Shown here: piece by piece, positions 9,022 through 19,000 of the stretch
Numbering within the stretch: the first letter of the stretch is position 1
Layout: each line of letters begins with the position of its first letter
Source: Pirellula sp.
Lineage (GTDB): Bacteria > Planctomycetota > Planctomycetia > Pirellulales > Pirellulaceae
NCBI GenBank assembly: GCA_021300155.1
Contig: JAJTID010000113.1
Location: forward strand, 1-47,838
Direction of reading: 5' to 3'
Length of the DNA stretch: 47,838 nucleotides
Position numbers and translations under genes: made by a program
The notes under the pieces: generated by a model
The model's input: the letters and a program-made list of their open reading frames with translations, nothing else
What the model was told of the DNA's origin: nothing
Databases searched by the model: none

Positions 9022-9313
9022 TGCTTGAATGCGCTCGATTTGCGAAAAAGGAAAAGGGGCCATTTGGGTGTTTTTTACCCTTTCTATCCGTTTCGGCAGA
9101 GAAGAAAGCGAACTTGGAAGCCGATAACAACGACCGTAGCGCATAAGCGACCGGAACTCAATCTGAGGATTTTTCTAGGTTAGCGAGGGCGATTGCAGCG
9201 TAGCAAGATAAAATGGCAACAAGTCCTTTTTCTTGACCGCGTACGAGTTTGGTTACCGACTTTCTCCTCGTTCGTTGTCTTCCCTGTATATGATTGCACT
9301 GAGTTTCAGCGCG

Positions 9314-10165
9314 ATGCCAAAGACGCAAAGCGATACCAGCCTGCTGCGCGCTAGACAGCGACTAGGCAAGTATCGAATCGAACGAAGAATAGCGCAAGGA
9401 GGATTTGCGCACGTCTACCAAGCGCTCGATACTATCGAGGGTGTTCGCGTCGCGCTTAAAATGCCTCACCAATACAATGTGACCGCGAGCATGCTCGACA
9501 CATTTCAACGTGAAGCGCGACTGGTTGCCAAACTGGACCATCCAAACATCTTGCCACTAAAAGATGCCAGCTTCATCGATGGCCGCTTCGTCATTGCTTG
9601 CAAACTCGGTGAAAAGACGCTCTCGGATCGACTTAGAAATCGAGTCTCGTTCGAAACTGCCCTGTATTTGATCGAGCAAATGATCGACGGTGTTGGATAT
9701 GCGCACCGAAACAAAATCATTCATTGCGATATCAAGCCTGACAACATGATTTTGTTGCCAGACGGTCGGTTGCAGCTGATGGACTTTGGTATTGCAAAGG
9801 TGGCACAACACACCATCGTAAAGACGATGATCGCGAGCGGTTCCGGGACCGTCGGATACATGGCACCTGAACAAGCGATGGGGCGTCCGAGCGCACGATC
9901 CGATGTGTTCGCGCTCGGACTCATCATGTACAGAATCCTGACCGGCACTCTCCCGGAATGGCCGTTTGATTGGCCACCAGCCGGGTACACTACCCTTCGG
10001 CGCAAAGCTCACCCTGATTTGATCGGTGTGATTCGCAAGTCGCTCGAACTGCGACCTTCGAAACGATACCGAGATGCCAATGAACTCTATCGCGCCTTCA
10101 AAGTCGTGAAGGCTAGGTCACTCAAGTTTGCTTCTAAGAAGCGTGCGCGAGGCGCTGTGACTTGA
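9314..10165 (+). CDS. Hanks-type Ser/Thr protein kinase with altered HRD motif
   Basis: 283 residues from the ATG at 9314. The frame is open from a TTG at 9233 and another ATG lies at 9290, so the start is uncertain; the kinase domain begins ten or more residues into any version. Visible motifs are the Gly loop IAQGGFAHVY, the ATP lysine VALKMP (K49), the catalytic loop HCDIKPDN (137-144), DFG as MDFGIAK, and YMAPEQAM before a DVFALGLIMY helix. The residue before the catalytic Asp is Cys rather than Arg, making this a non-RD kinase that may not need activation-loop phosphorylation. Asp, Lys and Asn catalytic residues are intact, so it should be active. There is no transmembrane or sensor domain; it stops right after the kinase domain with a basic tail. 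Substrate unknown. Confidence 0.88.
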   Translation: MPKTQSDTSLLRARQRLGKYRIERRIAQGGFAHVYQALDTIEGVRVALKMPHQYNVTASMLDTFQREARLVAKLDHPNILPLKDASFIDGRFVIACKLGEKTLSDRLRNRVSFETALYLIEQMIDGVGYAHRNKIIHCDIKPDNMILLPDGRLQLMDFGIAKVAQHTIVKTMIASGSGTVGYMAPEQAMGRPSARSDVFALGLIMYRILTGTLPEWPFDWPPAGYTTLRRKAHPDLIGVIRKSLELRPSKRYRDANELYRAFKVVKARSLKFASKKRARGAVT

Positions 10166-10392
10166 ACCGGCGAAGCAACCGAGCGCGATTACAAGTTGTT
10201 TGTTGGTTGCCATTGTATCTTTGGGTTAGTCCATGGACAGTTGCTGTTTCGGTCCTCTTGATACCAAGATTAGGCAGACGAAACATTAGGTTCCATCGGG
10301 ATCTTTGCCCCGGTGTTGAAAAGCTAATGAACGTAAACCCGGTCGATATCACCTGGACAAACGATTCGAAGAGCAAGCCCGCAAATACGAGA

Positions 10393-10833
10393 CTACGATT
10401 TGATCTCGAAGATTGCTTCGACTTCGACCGCCGAATTCGTAGGAATCTGAGCGAAGCCCAAGGCGCTACGCGTATGGTATCCGTCGGTTGTTTTACCAAA
10501 CACCTCGTGCAACAGATCGCTACAACCATTGATGACCAAATGTTGCTCATGAAATTCCAAGGTGGAATTCACACACCCCAAGACCTTTAATACTCGTAGC
10601 CCATCCAGCGTACCATGGGCATTCCATATGGAGTTTAGAATCTTAACCGCGCATTCTCGGGCAGCCGCTTTGCCCTCGTCTAGGGAAACTCCTGCACCCA
10701 CCTTCCCCTTGATGTCGCTTACATGGCCTGAGGTGATGAGCAAGTTTCCCGTCTTGACGACCATCGCGAGGTAACCAGGCTCTTGTTTCGAAAACTTGAT
10801 GCCGAGAGACTCGGCTTTCTTTTGTGCTGACAT
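10393..10833 (-). CDS. RidA family (YjgF/YER057c/UK114) protein
   Basis: 146 residues, ATG at 10833 with AGGA six bases upstream. This is the longer RidA subfamily: MVVKTGNLLITSGHVSDIKGKVG, AARECAVKILNSI, VLKVLGCVNSTLEFHEQHLVINGCSDLLHEVFG, then HTRSALGFAQIPTNSAVEVEAIFEI. The Arg in TRSALG corresponds to the conserved RidA arginine that contacts the substrate carboxylate. RidA enzymes deaminate reactive enamine/imine intermediates from PLP enzymes; whether this subfamily shares that activity is not established by sequence. The gene converges on the upstream kinase gene, leaving 10166-10392 without another gene. An overlapping plus-strand frame (10162-10590) is its shadow. Confidence 0.9.
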   Translation of the reverse strand: MSAQKKAESLGIKFSKQEPGYLAMVVKTGNLLITSGHVSDIKGKVGAGVSLDEGKAAARECAVKILNSIWNAHGTLDGLRVLKVLGCVNSTLEFHEQHLVINGCSDLLHEVFGKTTDGYHTRSALGFAQIPTNSAVEVEAIFEIKS

Positions 10834-10874
10834 GTTGGTCCTAGGGGAAATGGAGTGAGACGAACGGTATGTAA

Positions 10875-10908
10875 AATCGTACTGTATTCTGAATCGTACT
10901 GTAGTCTG
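10875..10908. repeat. 17-bp tandem duplication upstream of the RidA gene
   Basis: Two adjacent 17-bp copies (AATCGTACTGTATTCTG and the same with one base changed) lie at 10875-10891 and 10892-10908. They sit in the 99-base gap between the RidA start (minus strand) and the end of the downstream PQQ gene, so they fall in the probable RidA promoter region. Confidence 0.7.
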
Positions 10909-10932
10909 GGACCAGCGCCCCGGACCGAGGAG

Positions 10933-13900
10933 CTAATTCTTTCTCAGCAACATTCCGTGCACCATTGGTAAACCGTTCTTTGAAACCAATCGCACGACCA
11001 CTTCGTCGCTGGCTTTGATCTGCTCGATCTTCCGAACATATGGAGCTATCGTTTCTTGGGTTATCTCGATTCCCTCTTCAATAAGCTGCCCTTGGACATA
11101 CAAATCGAACACAACCGACCTTGAATCTCCATTTGCCGCTCCTGCGTTGTCGGGGCCAATTCCCGCATCCATTCGGTCCGTACCCGCGGAGAGAAACAAC
11201 TCGATGTCATAGCGATGTACTGGTCGAATAGGCTTTGGTACTGCTGCTTCAGCGACTTGCAGTTTGCTTGTTCCACCCCCAGCATCCTCCTTAGGTATTG
11301 CTACCTTCTTGTCCTTCTTTCCATCGTCATCATCGTCTTTTTTGCTGACGACTTCTTTCTTGACTTCGATCGTATAGAGGCCGACCTTCAGTTCGCTCAA
11401 GTTCTTGAAGCCCGAGGACAGCAACCAATTCTTGTCGTTGCCCCCAAAAGCTGAAACATGCCGTCGAACCGCTTTCGCTTGCTCGTTCGTTTGAATCGAA
11501 ATCGGTGCAGGATCTCCGGCTAACGATGGGTACTCGATCCAGAGCTCGCCACTGGCATCGCGGCGATCTCCCGGCGCACCAAAGTTCACGGCCAAATTCT
11601 CCACCAACGAATCCTTGGGAATCGAATTCGTGCTTGGGTGAACACTCCACAACTCAACTTCTGGCATGTGAATCAGTGCAATCGACGTCTGATTCTGATA
11701 CGAACAACTGCATGTCCGCGTGTAATCGGGCGCATTCAGAACCCCTCCCGCAGCGATTAGGTTCGCAGTGCAGCCCGATCGGAATCCACCTAAATTCCCA
11801 GTCCCTGAGTCCGTATTCAAATCATAGTAGGCTGCGGCTCCAGAACGAAACGTTAACATGTTCTCGCTGGCGATAATGCTGTTGCAACCATATGACCGAG
11901 TGATTTTCCAAGGTTGCATTTGGCCCGTGATCGGGTTTTGTGTCATCTTTTGTTCGCCCGTCAAAAGATCGAATGCACCTGCAGATTCTGTATACGAATT
12001 GACATTCGTGATAATGAAATCGCGATGCAAGATGCAGGGACCAGAGTACTTGAGCGTGTCTCTTTCCCAAGATAACATGCCGTCCTTTCCGTGATAGACC
12101 CGCATCCCTGTACCGATTTCATCGACTAATCGATCGCTCGCTTGCGAACCCGCTTGCAGAAGCAAATCGTGCTTCTCACAATAGCTTAGCCAGGTACCGA
12201 ATATCTTTTCCTTGACTTCCCAAAGCTCTTTGCCAGTCGCTGCATCGAAAGAGACGATTCTGTAGGTGGCTGGCGTTTTGATCCCGCGTCGCTTCATAGC
12301 TTCTGCAACTGAGTTTGGATCGCGATCCAAGCAATAAACACGTCCTCCTCCCGCGACGATCCCGTTGTGCCAAAAACTATGCTTCGCATCCATTCGCCAT
12401 AGTTCTTTTCCCGAGTGTCGATCAAAAACAACAATCGCTTTGCTCGCTGCTTTGTCCAAGCTCTTTGAACCAAATCCTTTTTTGGAATTGCTCAATAACT
12501 TATCGGCAGGGAAGTCGATACCTCGACTCTCGCGGTAGTTTGCGAAACCAACGCCGCCCAGAAGATAACGATCATAAACACCAATGAAGCCCCACTCCGG
12601 TTTGCTTCCATCTGCGTTTGCAGGTAGTTCAATCATCCCTTTATCATTACCAGTCGCTGGATCCAGCATCATACATTGGTCTCCAACGACCAAGTAAATA
12701 CACTCGGGCGTAACCACGTAGTTGGTGCCGCGCCCATTTGCTCCTGGAATGTGCACTTGGTTGTACTTCGGATCTAGCGGAGTATCCTCGTAAGTATTGT
12801 CAAAGTAGACGTCGAAAGTCCCTAAGTCACCGAACTCACGCTTCCATAGAAGCCTCCCTGTATACACGTCGCGAGCACTTAAACTGCTCATACCTTCAAT
12901 GAACACGCGACCATTCACGATCTGCTCCGGTGGGCCATGACCGTGGCGTGGAAGCACATCAAGGTTGCTTGTTCCACCAAACCACAATACTCCCAACGGA
13001 AGCTTGACACGTTTGTCATTCGACTTCATCGTGTTTGCGATGTCTCCATACTGATGCGTCCAATCCGCAGCACCAGGCAACGCACCTTCGCGACGCACGA
13101 GGACACCTTCGGGAACGCTCTCAACTTTCGCTTGTTCCAAATTCATGGCTCGAATGGATTCCGCCAACTTCTCTTGATCCGAACTGAGCAAAAGCATCGC
13201 TCCACCATACGGTCGAACTGCTCCATACATCGACAGCACATCATTCGCTGTTGCGCTCTGCGAGATCTCGTTCGCAACGAACACCATATTGGCAACATAC
13301 TGCGGCGGACGAAACATCAAAGGAGTGCTTACATGGCAAGTTGCTTCGCCATACACACCGACTTCATCCAAGCCATTTCGCAACTGATTGACTCTCTGTA
13401 CATCGTTGTCGACGATCGCCAACTGCTCAAACGATCTGCTCTCAGCTAGCGCAATCGCCACGGAAGCTTCGCAAGGCCCAAACCAAAAAGCATAGCCACA
13501 TGCATCGCCGTACGATAACAACTTGCGTGCAACATCCGTGTTATCCGCTTGCCGATCGTCTCTACCTTTTTCTTGCTTCAACCTGGCGGATCTCTTGGAT
13601 GAGGCTTCGATTGTACTTTTCCCAAAAGCGGTGATGCTTCCATTTTCCGAAATACAAAAGAGCTTTCGATTTGCAACCAGTACACGTCCAATGGGCGATT
13701 CTGTCGGGATGGTTGAAACCACTTGTCCACCAGTCATGGTGCCAGCATCGAAGTTGGGACGGCGAATGACGCTTAGTGTTTTGCTACCAGCGGCGATCAA
13801 ATGATCACCCGCTAATATCAGATCGTTGGTTCCATCCGCATCGATAGACCAGAGTGGCTCTCTAGCTTTGTCATCCTCCAACGATGCGGGATAAGCTCGG

Positions 13901-14925
13901 ATGACGGCCCGACCGTTAGCCATTTCCGCAGAAAACAAGTAGTCGCCAACGATAACCGGTTCGTTGGGTGTAAATGCTGTCTTGAGCCCGGTCCCCAAAT
14001 GAAACGCGCGCGTCCCTTTCAAACGTGTGTGAACGTAGAAATGGGTTGCATCTGCCGTAATAAACGCACCTCCGTTTCCTTTGCCTCCCGCGTTCAACTC
14101 AAAGTACTTCATCTCCCCATTCGCACGGTCAAACACAGCAGGAACACTCCGTCCGCCTGGCACGATCAACAGTCGGTCGGTCGCTACCAAGGCTCCTTGT
14201 GGTGCTACGCCTGCAAACGCGGGTGCGCTGTGCGGCTGCTTCATATACTGAGAACCAGTGTTGTCATTCACCCATTTGATTCTTCCCGATTCTGCATCCA
14301 ATGCGTAAAGAAATGTTCCCATAAAGGGCCAAATACTCGCAGCATAATAAACAGTATCGCCCTTGATTACCGGGCCACCTCGCGCGGGCCATGCAGAAGT
14401 CAAACGACGATTCCCAATCGCATGCTGACTATTCGGTGCGCCCTGGTGCTTCCATACAACTTTGCCGTCGGACGCATTCAAGCAATAAAGGTATCCGTCA
14501 TCGCTACAAACGAAGACTCGATCTCTCCACCCAACGGGCGCCAGTCGAATCGGGGCTTCAGCAAAGAAAGCCCACAGGTTCTCCCCGGAATTCGTATCCA
14601 TGGCGATCAGTTTATCTTGATCGTTGAAACCCACAATCAACCGGTTTCCCAAAACAATCGGTTCGAAGAGACGATCGTAGGACATCAAATCTTGGTTAAG
14701 CGGATCGTCCCAGACCGGCATCCTTGGAGAAAATGTTCGCGTCCACAATGGCGTTATCGATTCGGGGATCTTGTTCGGTGATGCAGCAGACCTAGACGCA
14801 TCGTAACGCCACATCGGCCAGTCTTCTCCGCCGAATAAGCGAGAGTCCTGCAAAAGCAGAGATACGCCGATCAATCCGACAAACAAAACTCGCGACCGTA
14901 ACAACACTTTTCGTAAAACGTTCAT
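10933..14925 (-). CDS. Secreted PQQ-like beta-propeller protein with methyltransferase-like insert (second copy)
   Basis: 1,330 residues with an N-terminal signal or anchor (VLFVGLIGVSLLLQ). The first propeller (about 35-440) has PQQ-type blades such as DQDKLIAMDTNSGENLWAF and DGYLYCLNASDGKVVW. Residues about 465-600 interrupt it with a Rossmann-like segment (FGPCEASVAIALAES, LAIVDNDVQRVNQLRNGLD) like a SAM-dependent methyltransferase fold but lacking a clear glycine motif. A second propeller starts at LPGAADWTHQYGDIANT, shared almost word for word with the paralogue at 15998-19927. Near the C-terminus come NFGAPGDRRDASGELWIEYPS, a Lys/Asp-rich linker and a malectin-like carbohydrate-binding stretch (YDIELFLSAGTDRMDAG; VVFDLYVQGQLI). 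It is the last gene of a three-gene operon, 68 bases after its predecessor. No enzyme activity can be assigned. Confidence 0.85.
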   Translation of the reverse strand: MNVLRKVLLRSRVLFVGLIGVSLLLQDSRLFGGEDWPMWRYDASRSAASPNKIPESITPLWTRTFSPRMPVWDDPLNQDLMSYDRLFEPIVLGNRLIVGFNDQDKLIAMDTNSGENLWAFFAEAPIRLAPVGWRDRVFVCSDDGYLYCLNASDGKVVWKHQGAPNSQHAIGNRRLTSAWPARGGPVIKGDTVYYAASIWPFMGTFLYALDAESGRIKWVNDNTGSQYMKQPHSAPAFAGVAPQGALVATDRLLIVPGGRSVPAVFDRANGEMKYFELNAGGKGNGGAFITADATHFYVHTRLKGTRAFHLGTGLKTAFTPNEPVIVGDYLFSAEMANGRAVIRAYPASLEDDKAREPLWSIDADGTNDLILAGDHLIAAGSKTLSVIRRPNFDAGTMTGGQVVSTIPTESPIGRVLVANRKLFCISENGSITAFGKSTIEASSKRSARLKQEKGRDDRQADNTDVARKLLSYGDACGYAFWFGPCEASVAIALAESRSFEQLAIVDNDVQRVNQLRNGLDEVGVYGEATCHVSTPLMFRPPQYVANMVFVANEISQSATANDVLSMYGAVRPYGGAMLLLSSDQEKLAESIRAMNLEQAKVESVPEGVLVRREGALPGAADWTHQYGDIANTMKSNDKRVKLPLGVLWFGGTSNLDVLPRHGHGPPEQIVNGRVFIEGMSSLSARDVYTGRLLWKREFGDLGTFDVYFDNTYEDTPLDPKYNQVHIPGANGRGTNYVVTPECIYLVVGDQCMMLDPATGNDKGMIELPANADGSKPEWGFIGVYDRYLLGGVGFANYRESRGIDFPADKLLSNSKKGFGSKSLDKAASKAIVVFDRHSGKELWRMDAKHSFWHNGIVAGGGRVYCLDRDPNSVAEAMKRRGIKTPATYRIVSFDAATGKELWEVKEKIFGTWLSYCEKHDLLLQAGSQASDRLVDEIGTGMRVYHGKDGMLSWERDTLKYSGPCILHRDFIITNVNSYTESAGAFDLLTGEQKMTQNPITGQMQPWKITRSYGCNSIIASENMLTFRSGAAAYYDLNTDSGTGNLGGFRSGCTANLIAAGGVLNAPDYTRTCSCSYQNQTSIALIHMPEVELWSVHPSTNSIPKDSLVENLAVNFGAPGDRRDASGELWIEYPSLAGDPAPISIQTNEQAKAVRRHVSAFGGNDKNWLLSSGFKNLSELKVGLYTIEVKKEVVSKKDDDDDGKKDKKVAIPKEDAGGGTSKLQVAEAAVPKPIRPVHRYDIELFLSAGTDRMDAGIGPDNAGAANGDSRSVVFDLYVQGQLIEEGIEITQETIAPYVRKIEQIKASDEVVVRLVSKNGLPMVHGMLLRKN

Positions 14926-14993
14926 GCATTCATCTCAAGAGAATCATCACGCAGCAGCTAGAAAAGACTCGACTACGTGTTCAGAAACAGAGT

Positions 14994-16001
14994 CTAGTTT
15001 TTATCAGTCTTCGCTTTGCTTCCTGGCGGTATTGTCAGAAGCTTTGGAGCTGCACCGGTGCCCGGTATCGGTTGGCTAATCAAAGTGTCACCCACCGCGC
15101 GATCCCAATCAAAATCCAAAAGCAAATCGAAACCAGGGTTTTGCTCTTTCACTTGGCACGAACAAGGCCCCGCGATGAACGACGATGCTGCCCGTATGGT
15201 ATCGGAAGCGATCCCTTTGCCAACCAATCCGTACAGCACTAGCCCTCGACCAAAGACAGGAAACGCCATAGGTTCATCGTATTCACGAAGATCAGGTTCG
15301 CTTCCCAACAAACTTTGAACTAGTAGTTGCTCCTTCGGATCATCTCGCTTCACGCGCAACACGGAAAACTTGATCTGAAGCCTTATTTTGACGCGTTCGA
15401 GCACGTCCGCTTTGACTTCAAGCTCCTCAGGCGTTGGGACCTTTAGCCATGGTGCGTCCATAGCCAATTGATGCTCTAGCGATTGAAACGCTTCCTCATC
15501 TTTTGCCTTATTCCCAGACTCTAGCAGAATCCATACCGCAGAATCACCACTAGACAGGCGTGTGGCAATCTCATTTCTCGCTGGTGATGTGATCAGAAAC
15601 TGGCTCGACTCTTTGGTCAGTGGAGCAACATAAGCAACTTGATCCCGCAAAGCCGTAGCCTTCGAGGGGTAAAGTGCAATTGCAAGCGGATGATTCCCCG
15701 ATCGTTTCGTTGACCACAACTGTTTGAGTCGATCATCTTTCACTTTCGCCATATCGACATACTCGACATCCACGCGGCTCGTCGTGTTCGTGCTTGATTG
15801 CAAAGGCTTGACCAACTGTCGGACTTCGTCCCCCGCTTCGCTCTCGGTTAGAACGAGCAGTTTGTAGCGATCCGGATTCCATCTCTCGAGCGCGTATCGA
15901 AAAACGGGAACCTGACATGCGATGGCTGTCGAAGTAAACGCAACGGCAATGCAAACTGCATACACCGTGGATCGATTCCAGTGTGATGTCCTAGTTTTCA
16001 T
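14994..16001 (-). CDS. Secreted or lipid-anchored planctomycete protein of unknown function
   Basis: 335 residues whose ATG overlaps the stop of the upstream PQQ gene as ATGA, a strong sign of translational coupling. A signal peptide ends in AFTSTAIAC followed by QVPVFRYALERWNPDRY. The Cys could be a lipobox cysteine, although Ala at -3 is atypical. The C-terminal part contains PVFGRGLVLYGLVGKG, then AGPCSCQVKEQNPGFDLLLDFDWDRAV, a paired-Cys block. I recall the CxVPVFRYALERW start as recurrent in planctomycete secreted proteins but know no function. Its position between two PQQ-propeller genes suggests that the three products act together outside the cytoplasm. This is inference. Confidence 0.78.
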   Translation of the reverse strand: MKTRTSHWNRSTVYAVCIAVAFTSTAIACQVPVFRYALERWNPDRYKLLVLTESEAGDEVRQLVKPLQSSTNTTSRVDVEYVDMAKVKDDRLKQLWSTKRSGNHPLAIALYPSKATALRDQVAYVAPLTKESSQFLITSPARNEIATRLSSGDSAVWILLESGNKAKDEEAFQSLEHQLAMDAPWLKVPTPEELEVKADVLERVKIRLQIKFSVLRVKRDDPKEQLLVQSLLGSEPDLREYDEPMAFPVFGRGLVLYGLVGKGIASDTIRAASSFIAGPCSCQVKEQNPGFDLLLDFDWDRAVGDTLISQPIPGTGAAPKLLTIPPGSKAKTDKN

Positions 16002-19000
16002 GGGATCTTCGCTGACGCATCCTCGCGTGTAATTTCGATGGCGGCTAAGGTAGGAAGTGTGCCGACGGTGGGTTGGAATTCCAATACTAGATTATTCTCC
16101 ACAGGCACAGATGAAAAGGTTCGACTGACAACGGTTGTCACAGAATCGGCATTTACATTCGCCTTTTGGGTCAAACTATCCAACGTCTGGCCATTCAATC
16201 GAATCGTAACTCCAGCAACTTGCTCGGGAGTCATTTCCGAAAAGAGGAGCTTGACGCTGTAGTTTGCTGGCCTGTCGTCTTTTCCTAGCAAAGGAATTGA
16301 ACAGTACTCTAGCCCCTTCGAGCCCGATGCTACAATCCAATCCATCTCTTTCGAGCCCGTTTGAAGCGAGTCTGGATTGCGGCTGTACCAACCACCACCC
16401 TCGACAAATCGCGCCTGAATATCGAATACGAACTCAAGCCGCTCTACAGCCTTGGGTCTTGGATACCCCAACCACTCTTGACGAGCAGCGTCTTTCCGGT
16501 CCCCGGGTGCACCTAGATTGATGCCCATCCGCTTCACTGGAGTCGGATCCCCCACAGCACTGAAGATTCCCCAGGATTTGCTCTCGGACTTTGGCTCGAG
16601 CACAACCGTCGATGCGATTGAAAATTGACATACGCATCCTGCACTCGCTTCCGGAATCATGACCAACCCATTGCCTGGAATCGCATTGACCCAACATCCC
16701 AAACGCTGACCAGCAAAGTGCTTGGTCCCGCTGTCTTGATAGATATCGTAGTATCCGATGAAACCCGATCGAAAGAACATCATGTTCGGCGTCGCGGTCA
16801 CAATACCACAGTGGTGGCCAGGTCGGCTGAATCTCCAATCGCTCTCCTCTGCGGTCAGTGGATGCGGTCGTTTGATCGTCTCGCCTGTTGTTAACTCAAA
16901 AGCCCACGGCTCCGCAAAGACCTTTCCTTCGACGATCGTTGGCCGGTTCATGTAATTTGCATTTTTTGTCCAAAGCTGTTTTCCATCGGTCGCATCGAGA
17001 ACCAATAACTTACGCTTCTCGAACTCACCAGCAAGAAACTGTTTCCAATAGTGGCCATTCGCATTGGCCCCGCACAACAGCAACTTGCCATCAGCATACA
17101 TCACGGTCAAACTGCCACCACCCGCACTGACATTCGTTGTGTCGGTGACATCCACAGGACGTTCCCAAACTTTTTCTCCGGTCTTGCGATCCAAAGCGAC
17201 CGCCAATCGGACATCCAACGCCTTCATCTCTCGCTCTGCCTTCAATGCGTCGGCTTCCGAAAGATTCTTTAACTCCCCTTTGTCTCGTCGATAAAGTTCT
17301 TGTCTCGCTTCGGGGGTAATCGAACTATCGATAAAGTAAACATGCTCGGGCCCCAAGGCGATCGTCGTGTGCAAAACATTTTTGCCACGATACGTCCACA
17401 ACAATTCATGAGTTGTCGTGTCGTATGCAAAGATGCCGTCGGTTTGACTCGTGACAGTCAACCCGCGACGACGCATCTTCTCCTCCAACTCTTGTCGGAT
17501 CGTGCTGGTTCCAAACAATTGATTCCGATCGCAGGCGACGTAAGCCCAGTTGCGCTCAATTCCATCCGGTGACGAAGGAGTTGTGTACTCGTGAACAAGC
17601 TTACCACTGGCTCCATCCAACGCTTGGCATACCTTTCCGATCGCCATGAAGAGAACGTCATCTGTGGCTGCTAGATTATGCGTTTCGCGATTATTGAATA
17701 CACCCGTTCGAATCGCGCCAGGGTTCTTCACATCCCACAGGAAATTGCCGTTGTAAGCATCGTAAGCCATGATGCTGTCGGTCCCCTGAATAAACATCCT
17801 TCCGTTCGTCGAGAGTGGAGCACCAGCGGCTTCGTGTCGGTTGATCATCGCACTTGGCCCTGGATCGCCATACCATAGAACACCCAACCCATCGCGGATG
17901 CGTTGATCGTTAGCAAAGGAAGTGTTCGCGGCATTGCCGTATTGATGCGTCCATTCGCCAGCCCCAGGCAATTTGCCTCGCCGTTGCAGCTTCCAGCCTT
18001 GCACCGAGCTGACTTCCCCTTCATGCAAACGATACAAACGGTCTATCCAATCGGCCGTCGCATTTTGATTCATGGGTCTTTGCACTTTGGTGCTAGAGGG
18101 TTGCCCCAACATGGCAACTCCGCCGCATGGCTTCAGAAAACGAGCCACGAATTCAGCATCACATGGCACTTCACCCGTTGTCAAATGCGTGTCCGAGACG
18201 ATTAGATTTGCGAAATAGTTCGAGAAAGGCAATTGATCGAACTGACAATGAACGATAGTCGCTTCGGTTGCATGCAACCCAGCTCTCTCGAGTGCGAGCC
18301 GAGATGATCGAACCTTCTCCGCGTTTGCCTCGACCCCAATGACCATAAGATCACTTTGTTTTGCTAGTTCGTAAGCGAGTCGCCCATCCTCGCTACCGAG
18401 GACCAAACAATAGCCTGTGCGTTGTCCAGAAACACGGAGAATTTCTTGGACCGTTTGTTGATAGTACTCCGACACCTCGTCCTTCGCAAATGCTTCGGTG
18501 AATGGCAACGGCCATTGCTTCGACTCGTTAACGCCCTTCGAAGAGAAACAATAAATGTATCCCTCGTCGGTGCTGACGGTTAGGTATTCATTGGTAGCAG
18601 CGAGCCCCATCGCGTTCCCTTGAACCTGCATCTCGAAGACCAACTCGCCACTGTTGCGATCGATCGCTAACACTTTGTCTTTACCGCCGACAACAACTAA
18701 ATTCTCTGTAGCAATCATGGTGCCATCCAGCTCGCATGGGTACTCCCAAAGGACTCCGACGCCTGCATACTCCCTCATCTTGCCTTGAGCTTCAGCCAAT
18801 TGATTAGGATCTTTTGCGACTTCCCTCGCTTTCAAAAACCATTCTTGTTTCTTCTTGCTTGCCTCGGCGTGTTCTGCTCGATTGACACTAAAAACTTTGG
18901 TGCCATCCAATAGAAATGCATTGCTGTCCGCCAAAACCATGAGCCGACCGCCAATGTAGCCTGCACCAAGGCTGCCATCGTTTTCGTCCATTGCAAGGAA

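Noticed and set aside
8866-9144. 92-codon minus-strand frame between tig and the kinase
   Set aside because: Composition is unlike the neighbours, there is no family match, and it overlaps the terminator-like structure.
10162-10590. 142-codon plus-strand frame overlapping the kinase end and the RidA gene
   Set aside because: No recognisable protein; antisense to the well-matched RidA gene and overlapping the kinase stop.
10875-10908. CRISPR-like repeats
   Set aside because: The direct repeats here and at 35224 and 42183 have only two copies with no or tiny spacers; no cas genes are present.
13999-14781. 260-codon plus-strand frame inside the second PQQ gene
   Set aside because: Antisense shadow of a long propeller gene with clear blade motifs.
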